5,292 bases of DNA from assembly GCA_945886995.1 (NCBI GenBank), contig CAMCZJ010000214.1, positions 1 through 5,292 on the forward strand, given 5' to 3'. The DNA comes from Asaia bogorensis (GTDB taxonomy: Bacteria > Pseudomonadota > Alphaproteobacteria > Acetobacterales > Acetobacteraceae). The notes below the pieces were generated by a model. It saw only the letters and a list, made by a program, of their open reading frames with translations, had not been told where the DNA came from and ran no database searches. The translations under genes and the position numbers were made by a program. Positions within the stretch are counted from its first letter, which is position 1. Every line of letters begins with the position of its first letter. This document shows positions 1-5,292 of this stretch, piece after piece.

Positions 1-45
1 CAGCGCGCCGCCAAAGGCGAAGCAATCATCCGAAAGCTGCGCCAT
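1..45 (-). CDS. moeA: Probable molybdopterin molybdenumtransferase MoeA, N-terminal 15 codons only
   Basis: Partial gene running off the left edge of the window. The ATG at 45-43 overlaps the mobB stop codon by one base (TAATG) and opens a frame that reads MAQLSDDCFAFGGAL with no stop to the window edge. A strong Shine-Dalgarno sequence lies just upstream. From memory, MoeA proteins of alphaproteobacteria often begin with a similar LSDDCFAFGG-like segment, and mobB-moeA is a common gene order. MoeA inserts molybdate into adenylylated molybdopterin in the cytoplasm, which fits its place behind a molybdoenzyme operon and mobB. Fifteen residues cannot prove the family: the start and frame are well supported, the MoeA identity is inference from the N-terminal style and the context. 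Another Moco gene such as mobA is the main alternative. Confidence 0.66.
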   Translation of the reverse strand, partial: MAQLSDDCFAFGGAL

Positions 46-563
46 TACCCCTCCGTCCAGGGAATGTCCTTGATCTCTTGCGCATGCGCCAGCACCAGAT
101 CGGCGATGGCTTCCACCTCATCCAAGCCAGCGCGGGGCAGATCATAAGGCGGCGGCGTGTCGGATGCTACCGCGACAATGCCGGGCATATCCGGGTGCAT
201 CCAGGGCTTGGCATTAGCGGCGCGATGCACTTCAAGCTTCGGGTGCGCGTCGCGCTTAAAACCTTCAACGATCACCAGATCAATCGGATCCATGCGCGCC
301 AGTAATTCCGGCAGGCGCGGTTCGGGGCCGCTCCGCAATTCCGTCATCAGCGCCCAGCGCGCGCCAGACGCCACCATCACCTGCTGCGCGCCGGCTTGCC
401 GATGCTGCCAGGAATCCTTGCCCGGCACATCCACATCAAAGCGATGATGCGCATGCTTCAGCGTAGAAACACCGATCCCCCGCCCGATCAGGCAGGGGAT
501 CAGTTTCACCATTAAGGTCGTTTTGCCGGCCCCGCTCCAGCCGGCGAGGCCGATCACGCGCAT
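45..563 (-). CDS. mobB: Molybdopterin-guanine dinucleotide biosynthesis adaptor protein MobB
   Basis: A 172-aa cytoplasmic P-loop protein of normal MobB length. The Walker A motif GWSGAGKT is at residues 8-15. Other family features follow: STLKHAHH at 33-40, a VPGKDSW..RQAGA segment at about 47-59 (the conserved D-S/T-x-x-H/R-xx-GA region), LVIVEGFK at 96-103, and VASD at 132-135. MobB binds GTP and assists MobA in converting Mo-molybdopterin to the guanine dinucleotide form, which is the cofactor of the formate dehydrogenase encoded upstream. The ATG at 563-561 was chosen because it puts the first beta strand (MRVIGLAG) at the N terminus as in the family. The frame stays open 30 codons further upstream, but that extension is arginine-rich and lies over the end of fdh3C. 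Only 7 nt separate the fdh3C TGA from this ATG and no clear Shine-Dalgarno is visible, so translation is probably coupled to fdh3C. The family assignment is firm. Confidence 0.93.
   Translation of the reverse strand: MRVIGLAGWSGAGKTTLMVKLIPCLIGRGIGVSTLKHAHHRFDVDVPGKDSWQHRQAGAQQVMVASGARWALMTELRSGPEPRLPELLARMDPIDLVIVEGFKRDAHPKLEVHRAANAKPWMHPDMPGIVAVASDTPPPYDLPRAGLDEVEAIADLVLAHAQEIKDIPWTEG
48..54 (-). promoter_or_regulatory. Shine-Dalgarno of moeA, inside the end of mobB
   Basis: On the minus strand GGAGGGG lies just before the moeA ATG, with the TA of the mobB stop codon between them. It is made by the last Thr-Glu-Gly codons of mobB. It supports ATG 45-43 as a real start and implies that ribosomes finishing mobB can restart on moeA. 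Confidence 0.7.
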
Positions 564-570
564 GGGGTGA

Positions 571-1560
571 TCAGTCTGCCCCAGATGCCTTCGCACCGGG
601 CGGAGGTTCCGCCGTGCGGCCCTTCGCCAGTTCTTCCTGCACCCACAGCCCATGATGCTGCTTAGCCCAGTTCAAATCAACCTGACCGGTACCCATGGCA
701 TCAAAGGCGCCATCCATGCCGATTGAGCCGATATAAATATGGGCCAGCATCGCCGCGATCATGAGCACAGAAAGCAGGCTATGGATGATGTGGCTGAGCT
801 GCATGCCGGCGACATCGGTGAAGATGAAGGGGAAGACCAGCAGATAGCCGGAGACCGCCACCACTGCGCCACCAAGCACCGTGATCCAGAAGACCATTTT
901 CTGCCCGCCATTGAAGCGGCCGGCTTCTGGATGTTCCTTGCCGATCAAGCCACCACCCGCCTTGAACCAGGCAATGTCGCGCGCATTCGGGATGTTATCC
1001 TTCACCCAGATCAGTAGCATGACCACCAGGCCCAGCGTGAAGGGGAAGGCCAGGAAGTTATGCGCGTATTTGCCCCATTGGCTGATGGCGGTGAAAGCCT
1101 CCGGCCCCACAATCGGCAGCAGGATATGCCGGCCGAAGGTCAAGTTCAGGCCCGATAGCGCCAGGATGATGAAGGTGGAAGCGACCATCCAGTGATTGCC
1201 GCGTTCCAACACATTGAAGCGCAGAATAGTGCGCCCTGAACGGCCACCCTCGATAGGGATACGCCCCTTGGTCAGCCGGAACACCGTCAGGATCGCCAGC
1301 ATGCCGAGCACGGCAACGCCGCCTACCCAGGCGAGCGTGTAATTATGAAAGTCGCGCCATTCGCGCCCAACGGGTTGAATGAGCGTCGCGGCCCGATCAT
1401 CAGGGATGGTGATGCGCCCCTGGATCTGGCTGCCGCGCAGCAGCGCCTGCACTTCCATTTCTTCTGCCATGGAAGGCGCGCGCGGCGCGGTTTGCGCCAA
1501 TACGGGTGCCGCCGCGCCCATGAAAAGCGCGGCAAGCAGGGCAAGGATGCGAAGCTTCAT
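571..1560 (-). CDS. fdh3C: Formate dehydrogenase gamma subunit, membrane cytochrome b (FdoI/FdnI/Fdh3C-like)
   Basis: A 329-aa diheme cytochrome b that takes electrons from the beta subunit and reduces quinone in the cytoplasmic membrane. Residues 1-22 look like a Sec signal peptide with cleavage after VLA. A periplasmic stretch follows (about 23-73, with GRITIPDDRAATLIQP at 48-63), then five predicted helices at about 74-94, 125-142, 168-186, 222-246 and 258-280. Candidate heme ligands are His123 (ERGNHW), His167 (YAHNF), His260 (SHIIH) and His274 (AHIYIG). The 14-residue gap between the last two equals that between His155 and His169 of E. coli FdnI. Helices 2-5 therefore match the four-helix FdnI core (about 217 aa); the signal peptide, periplasmic stretch and first helix are extra. 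Positive-inside charge puts the C terminus in the cytoplasm. The ATG at 1560-1558 follows the fdh3B stop by 14 nt, with an AGGGCGGG ribosome site. The family assignment is firm; ligands and topology are read by eye. Confidence 0.93.
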   Translation of the reverse strand: MKLRILALLAALFMGAAAPVLAQTAPRAPSMAEEMEVQALLRGSQIQGRITIPDDRAATLIQPVGREWRDFHNYTLAWVGGVAVLGMLAILTVFRLTKGRIPIEGGRSGRTILRFNVLERGNHWMVASTFIILALSGLNLTFGRHILLPIVGPEAFTAISQWGKYAHNFLAFPFTLGLVVMLLIWVKDNIPNARDIAWFKAGGGLIGKEHPEAGRFNGGQKMVFWITVLGGAVVAVSGYLLVFPFIFTDVAGMQLSHIIHSLLSVLMIAAMLAHIYIGSIGMDGAFDAMGTGQVDLNWAKQHHGLWVQEELAKGRTAEPPPGAKASGAD

Positions 1561-1566
1561 GATGTG

Positions 1567-1574
1567 CCCGCCCT
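1567..1574 (-). promoter_or_regulatory. Ribosome binding site of fdh3C
   Basis: AGGGCGGG on the minus strand starts directly after the TGA stop of fdh3B and ends 6 nt before the fdh3C ATG. It is a moderate Shine-Dalgarno match and supports the start that gives a full signal peptide. Confidence 0.55.
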
Positions 1575-2171
1575 TCAGATCGCAACCGTTTCGCGATAGG
1601 CGGTGCGCCAGCCCCAGGCACCCGTACCATAGCCGCGGCGCTGCACACGCTCCCGATAGATGGAGGCAATGATCTGCCCATCACCCGCGAGCAGCGCCTT
1701 GGTCGAGCACATCTCAGCGCAAAGCGGCAGCTTGCCCTCCGCCAGACGGTTCGACCCGTACTGGATATATTCCGCCTGGGTATTATCGGCCTGCGGGCCG
1801 CCAGCGCAGAAGGTGCATTTATCCATCTTCCCGCGAGAGCCGAAATTGCCAAGGCGCGGATATTGTGGCGCGCCGAAGGGGCAGGCGTAGAAGCAATATC
1901 CGCAGCCGATGCAAAGGTCCTTGTCATGCAGCACCACCGCATCCGCCGTGGTGTAGAAGCAGGAAACCGGGCAGACGGCGGCGCAAGGCGCATCCGTGCA
2001 ATGCATGCAGGCCATGGAGATGGAACGCTCCCCCGGCTTGCCGTCATTGATAGTGACAACGCGCCGGCGATTAATGCCCCAGGGCACTTCATGTTCGTTT
2101 TTGCACGCCGTGACGCAGGCATTGCATTCGATGCAGCGTTCCGCGTCCAACAGGAATTTCATGCGGGCCAT
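1575..2171 (-). CDS. fdh3B: Formate dehydrogenase beta subunit, four [4Fe-4S] ferredoxin-type protein (FDH3 beta)
   Basis: A 198-aa electron-transfer subunit. Its cysteines fall into the four groups typical of FdnH/DmsB-like proteins: Cys13, 16, 19, 23; Cys55, 58, 63, 67; Cys87, 90, 93, 97; and Cys119, 122, 151, 155, enough for four [4Fe-4S] clusters. Cys71 is an additional cysteine. It should pass electrons from the alpha subunit to the cytochrome b. It has no signal peptide, so it would be exported as a folded complex with the Tat-tagged alpha subunit, as known for FDH-N. Unlike E. coli FdnH (about 294 aa) it has no C-terminal membrane helix: the tail after Cys155 is short and polar. This length matches the short FDH3-type beta subunits. 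The first ATG (2171) is preferred over the ATG three codons later because of a strong AAGGGAGG site 9 nt upstream. The gap after fdh3A is 15 nt. Confidence 0.95.
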   Translation of the reverse strand: MARMKFLLDAERCIECNACVTACKNEHEVPWGINRRRVVTINDGKPGERSISMACMHCTDAPCAAVCPVSCFYTTADAVVLHDKDLCIGCGYCFYACPFGAPQYPRLGNFGSRGKMDKCTFCAGGPQADNTQAEYIQYGSNRLAEGKLPLCAEMCSTKALLAGDGQIIASIYRERVQRRGYGTGAWGWRTAYRETVAI

Positions 2172-2180
2172 GTTTCTGGT

Positions 2181-2188
2181 CCTCCCTT
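2181..2188 (-). promoter_or_regulatory. Shine-Dalgarno of fdh3B overlapping the fdh3A stop
   Basis: AAGGGAGG on the minus strand shares its first two bases with the TAA stop of fdh3A and lies 9 nt before the ATG at 2171. This selects the first of two nearby ATG codons and suggests that translation of fdh3B follows termination on fdh3A. Confidence 0.75.
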
Positions 2189-5114
2189 ATGCCGCGCGGA
2201 TCTGACAAAGCGTGACCTTGGTTTCCTGCATGAAGGTCACCGGGTCATAGCCATAGGTAGTCACTGCATTGACGCTTTCGCCAAGCACGATTGGGTCTGT
2301 GCCTGACGGGTATTTGCCGCGTTGGTCTTCCTGCATGAACCAGCCGGCGAAGTGGAAGGGCATCCAGGCCACACCGGGCCCAACGCGTTCCGTCACCAAA
2401 GCCTTCATGCGGGTTGACTTGCCGGCGGGCATTTCAGGGCCCGTCACCAATACCCAGGCGCCATCCTGGATATTGCGCGCGGCAGCGTCGCGGGGACTGA
2501 TTTCCACGAACATATCCTGCTGCAATTCCGCGAGCCACTTATTGGACCGCGTTTCTTCCCCACCGCCTTCATATTCAACCAAGCGTCCGGAAGTCAGGAT
2601 GATCGGGAAATTCGGCGCCACCTGGTGCGAACGGTTCTGCACCGTCTGCCCCAGATGCGGCAGGCGGAAGCCGCGACGATCCGGCAGCGTCGGGTACTGC
2701 GCAATCAGATCGGTGCGCGGCGTATAGATCGGTTCACGATGCACCGGCACGGGATCAGGCAGGTTCCAAGCCACAGCGCGTGCCTTGGCATTGCCGTAAG
2801 CCATCACGCCGTGATTCATGGTGATGCGAATGATCCCCATGGAAAGATCAGTGGCCCAGGAAGCGGTGCCACCCTGACGCGCGAGTGATGCGCGCTCGGC
2901 ATCCGTGTATTCAGCGTCCCAACCCAGGCGCTGCATCACTGCCGTGGTGAATTCCGGATAGCCATCGGTGATTTCCGAGCCCTTGGAATAGGAACCCTCC
3001 GCCAGCAGCGTCACCCCATTGCGTTCCACGCCAAAGCGCGCGCGGAAAGTGCCGCCGCCTTCCTTCACATGCAGGTTGGTGTTGTAGAGGATATGCGTCC
3101 CCGGATGGCGCATTTCCGGCGTGCCCCAGCAGGGCCAAGGCAGGCCATAGAAATCGCCCTTGATTTCGGCCGGTGCATCCGCCTTGGCGCGCAAGGTCAC
3201 CAGATCGAACTTGTCCTGATGCGCCATATGCGCCTTCAAGCGTTCCGGCGATTGGCCCGTATAGCCGGTGCTGATCGCCCCGCGATTGATCTCCCGCAGC
3301 ACGCTCTCGGCCACCGGTTCCTGACCGCGCACTTCAATCGCCTTGAACATATCGGCCTGGAAGCGGATTGGCATATTACGCTTCTCAGCCGCGCGGTCCA
3401 AGGCGCCGGCGAGGCGATACATCACCTCATAATCATTCTTGCTCTCAAAAATCGGCTTCACCACCTGATCGCCCCATTGGACGGAACGGTTGGAAGCCGT
3501 GCGGCTGCCCGCACATTCAAACTGCGTGCAGATCGGCAGCAGATAGGTGTTTTCCTTGCGGTTCGCGAGAACGGCAAAGGTTGTTGGATGCGGATCGGCC
3601 ACCACCAGCAGATCAAGCGCTTCCAGCCCTTTCACAGCTTCCGGCATGCGCGTGACGGTATTGCCACCATGGCCAAACACGACCATCGCCTTGAAGTTGT
3701 CGCGCTGCTGCACCTGATCCCTTGGCAGCGTCACCGCATCGAAATAGCGCGTGGTTGGAATGCCGGGCGTGCCCATGATGGCGGGGCTGTCAAAGCGCGC
3801 CACCATGCTTTCATAGGCAACGTTCCAAACGCGCGACCAATGCCGCCAAGCGTTTTCATCCAAGCCGTAATAGGCCGGCAGCGTGGTCACATCCAGCCCG
3901 AAATCCGTAGCACCCTGCACATTGCAATGGCCGCGGAAGATATTCGCCCCCGTGCCATCGGAACCGACATTCCCGGTGGCCAAAAGCAGGATGGAGAAAG
4001 CGCGCACATTGGCGGTGCCGACAGTCTTTTGTGTGGCCCCCATGCACCAGATCAGAGTCGCGGGCTTTTGCGTCGCGAACAGCTCGGCGACCTTCTTCAG
4101 CTGCGCGCCCGGCACGCCAGTTACACGCTCAACTTCCGCCGGGTTCCACTTGGCGCATTCGGCGCGGATTTCATCCATGCCATAGACGCGCTGGCGGATG
4201 AATTCCTTGTCTTCCCAGCCATTGGCGAAGATGTGGTGCAGCATGCCCCAAATGATGGGGATATCCGTGCCCGGGCGGATGCGCACATATTCATTCGCAT
4301 GAGCCGCCGTGCGGGTGAAGCGCGGGTCAATCACAATCAGATTGGCGCGGTTCTGTTCCTTGCCAGACAGCACATGTTGCAAGCTGACCGGATGCGCTTC
4401 CGCCGGATTGCCGCCCATGATGATCATGGTCTTGGAATTGCGGATATCGTTATAGGAATTGGTCTGCGCGCCATAGCCCCAGGTATTGGCAACACCCGCA
4501 ACCGTGGTGGAATGGCAAATACGCGCCTGGTGATCCACATTATTCGTGCCCCAGAAGGCCGCGAATTTGCGGAACAGATAAGCGCCTTCATTGGAGAATT
4601 TGGCGCTGCCCAGCAAGAAGGTGGAGTCAGGCCCGCTTTTCTGCCGGGTGTCCATCAGCTTGTCGGCGATTTCGGTGATGGCATTGTCCCAGGACATGCG
4701 CTGCCATTGACCATTTACCAGCTTCATCGGGTATTTGATGCGCCGATCGCCATGCACCAATTCGCGCACTGAAGCGCCCTTGGCGCAATGCGTGCCGCGA
4801 TTGATCGGCGATTCCCAGGCCGGTTCCTGGCCGACCCAAACGCCATTCTGCACTTCCGCAATCACGGTGCAGCCGACGGAGCAATGGGTGCAGATATTCT
4901 TCACACGCTGCACGGGCTTCGTGTGATCCACCGGCCCCGCTTCGGCAGGGCGCATGGTGGAAAGCGGAATGGCGCCAAGCGCGGCCAACCCCGCCCCGCC
5001 AAGCCCGGCCTGACGCAAAAAGGCGCGGCGATCCAAGCCGCCAGCGGAAAGCCCCTGATAGGCGGAAGCAAGGCGCTGCTTGGCAGCCTTGCCATCGGTG
5101 CGTTTGATCAGCAT
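2187..5114 (-). CDS. fdh3A: Formate dehydrogenase alpha (catalytic) subunit, Tat-exported, bis-MGD, cysteine type
   Basis: A 975-aa molybdopterin oxidoreductase that oxidises formate to CO2, probably in the periplasm. A twin-arginine signal, DRRAFLRQAG at 28-37, is followed by a Gly/Ala-rich hydrophobic stretch and a likely AEA cleavage site near residue 59. Cys75, 78, 82 and 110 bind the proximal [4Fe-4S] cluster. The active-site pair is Cys200-His201 in QARICHSTTVAG: Cys (codon TGC) replaces the selenocysteine of E. coli FdnG, so no SECIS element is needed. GGNPAEAHP (234-242), IDPRFT (262-267) and RGHCNVQGATDFG (394-406) are family cofactor-domain motifs. The segment GSRTASNRSVQW (536-547) resembles the FDH-N branch. 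The C-terminal part from about 836 is the molydopterin-dinucleotide binding domain. FdnG is about 1015 aa, so this is near full length. ATG 5114 was chosen because it follows a strong ribosome site at a 6-nt spacing. The frame is open 45 codons further, but that region codes for the upstream gene in another frame. Metal choice (Mo or W) cannot be read from the sequence. Confidence 0.96.
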   Translation of the reverse strand: MLIKRTDGKAAKQRLASAYQGLSAGGLDRRAFLRQAGLGGAGLAALGAIPLSTMRPAEAGPVDHTKPVQRVKNICTHCSVGCTVIAEVQNGVWVGQEPAWESPINRGTHCAKGASVRELVHGDRRIKYPMKLVNGQWQRMSWDNAITEIADKLMDTRQKSGPDSTFLLGSAKFSNEGAYLFRKFAAFWGTNNVDHQARICHSTTVAGVANTWGYGAQTNSYNDIRNSKTMIIMGGNPAEAHPVSLQHVLSGKEQNRANLIVIDPRFTRTAAHANEYVRIRPGTDIPIIWGMLHHIFANGWEDKEFIRQRVYGMDEIRAECAKWNPAEVERVTGVPGAQLKKVAELFATQKPATLIWCMGATQKTVGTANVRAFSILLLATGNVGSDGTGANIFRGHCNVQGATDFGLDVTTLPAYYGLDENAWRHWSRVWNVAYESMVARFDSPAIMGTPGIPTTRYFDAVTLPRDQVQQRDNFKAMVVFGHGGNTVTRMPEAVKGLEALDLLVVADPHPTTFAVLANRKENTYLLPICTQFECAGSRTASNRSVQWGDQVVKPIFESKNDYEVMYRLAGALDRAAEKRNMPIRFQADMFKAIEVRGQEPVAESVLREINRGAISTGYTGQSPERLKAHMAHQDKFDLVTLRAKADAPAEIKGDFYGLPWPCWGTPEMRHPGTHILYNTNLHVKEGGGTFRARFGVERNGVTLLAEGSYSKGSEITDGYPEFTTAVMQRLGWDAEYTDAERASLARQGGTASWATDLSMGIIRITMNHGVMAYGNAKARAVAWNLPDPVPVHREPIYTPRTDLIAQYPTLPDRRGFRLPHLGQTVQNRSHQVAPNFPIILTSGRLVEYEGGGEETRSNKWLAELQQDMFVEISPRDAAARNIQDGAWVLVTGPEMPAGKSTRMKALVTERVGPGVAWMPFHFAGWFMQEDQRGKYPSGTDPIVLGESVNAVTTYGYDPVTFMQETKVTLCQIRAA

Positions 5115-5120
5115 GGGTTT

Positions 5121-5128
5121 TCCCTTCT
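5121..5128 (-). promoter_or_regulatory. Shine-Dalgarno of fdh3A
   Basis: AGAAGGGA on the minus strand begins at the last base of the upstream gene's TAA stop and ends 6 nt before the ATG at 5114. It fixes the fdh3A start and rules against the longer in-frame extension. Confidence 0.75.
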
Positions 5129-5292
5129 TACTTATCGCTGGAGCCGTTGGTGCGATAGAAAGCCTGCACATGCGGGCTATTGGCCTGGTAGCGCGCCTTC
5201 GTCCGATCCGCCGCGCCTTCCTTCCGCGCGGTGCCAGCCGGCACGGCATCGGCGCGCAGCGGGGTTGAGGCTTCCGCCGCCGTTGCAGCCAC
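5128..5292 (-). CDS. Small formate-dehydrogenase-associated protein, probable Tat-target type, C-terminal part
   Basis: Open frame entering from the right edge and ending at TAA 5130-5128; the visible 54 residues run from VAATAAEAST to the C-terminal NGSSDK. The visible N-terminal part is Ala-rich (VAATAAEA) and could be the end of a signal sequence. The C-terminal RYQANSPHVQAFYRTN resembles the short conserved tail (roughly Y-x-x-T/S-x-H-V-x-x-F/Y-Y) of the small 'formate dehydrogenase region TAT target' proteins, about 60-80 aa, that are often encoded just before alpha subunits. In those relatives an RR motif precedes the hydrophobic part; here it would lie outside the window. The first codon at the edge is GTG, so a 54-aa protein starting there is formally possible, but a longer protein is more likely. 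The stop is 13 nt before fdh3A, so the two are surely cotranscribed. The role of this family is not established; a structural or assembly role in the dehydrogenase is a guess. Confidence 0.7.
   Translation of the reverse strand: MAATAAEASTPLRADAVPAGTARKEGAADRTKARYQANSPHVQAFYRTNGSSDK

Noticed and set aside
564..570. The TGATCACCCC junction considered as an operator or terminator
   Set aside because: TGATCA is a short palindrome that includes the fdh3C stop codon. Six bases with no flanking symmetry or T-run give no support for a regulatory site.
564..653. A 30-codon N-terminal extension of the mobB frame
   Set aside because: It runs over the coding end of fdh3C, is arginine-rich and would place the Walker A motif about 30 residues too far in. 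MobB proteins start directly at the first beta strand, as ATG 563 gives.
1400..2122. A 240-codon minus-strand frame overlapping fdh3B and the start of fdh3C
   Set aside because: It is in a different frame from both genes, which have clear family motifs and ribosome sites. Its translation is Arg/Ala/Ser-rich and shows no domain, typical of a shifted reading of GC-rich coding DNA.
3069..4772. A 567-codon plus-strand open frame opposite fdh3A
   Set aside because: It lies in exact codon register with fdh3A on the other strand, where antisense stops arise only from the sense codons TTA, CTA and TCA, which are rare in this GC-rich gene. The translation is rich in His, Arg and Ile and has no recognisable domain. 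It is a codon-bias shadow.
5115..5249. A 45-codon N-terminal extension of the fdh3A frame
   Set aside because: It overlaps the upstream small gene in another frame, is arginine-rich, and would bury the Tat signal. The strong ribosome site at 5121-5128 points to the ATG at 5114.

Overview
The window is one tightly packed minus-strand gene cluster for a membrane-bound, periplasm-facing, molybdenum/tungsten-dependent formate dehydrogenase of the FDH-N/FDH3 type, followed by two molybdenum-cofactor genes. Protein style (a 975-aa Tat-exported cysteine-type alpha subunit, a short soluble beta subunit, a gamma subunit with a signal peptide and an extra N-terminal helix) and the moderately high GC content point to a proteobacterium, most likely an alphaproteobacterium. 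I cannot place it further from sequence alone.

Layout in transcription order (right to left): the C-terminal end of a small protein at 5292-5128, resembling the short Tat-target proteins that often precede formate dehydrogenase alpha genes; fdh3A (5114-2187); fdh3B (2171-1575); fdh3C (1560-571); mobB (563-45); and the first 15 codons of a probable moeA (45-1). Intergenic gaps are 13, 15, 14 and 7 nt, and mobB and moeA share one base (TAATG). No non-coding stretch is longer than 15 nt, and there is no room for a promoter or terminator inside the window. The genes are almost certainly one transcript whose promoter lies to the right of the window.

The genes form a coherent unit. Fdh3A oxidises formate at a bis-MGD cofactor and passes electrons through its own [4Fe-4S] cluster to the four clusters of Fdh3B, then to the two b hemes of Fdh3C and into the quinone pool. 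MobB and MoeA contribute to making the molybdopterin guanine dinucleotide cofactor that Fdh3A needs. FdhD, the sulfurtransferase required to activate such enzymes, is not in the window and may lie to the left or elsewhere.

I found no RNA gene, mobile element, CRISPR array or clear repeat. The known biology explains nearly everything. The points most worth a second look are the poorly understood small upstream protein, the extra N-terminal module of Fdh3C, and the overlap-based coupling of cofactor genes to the enzyme genes.
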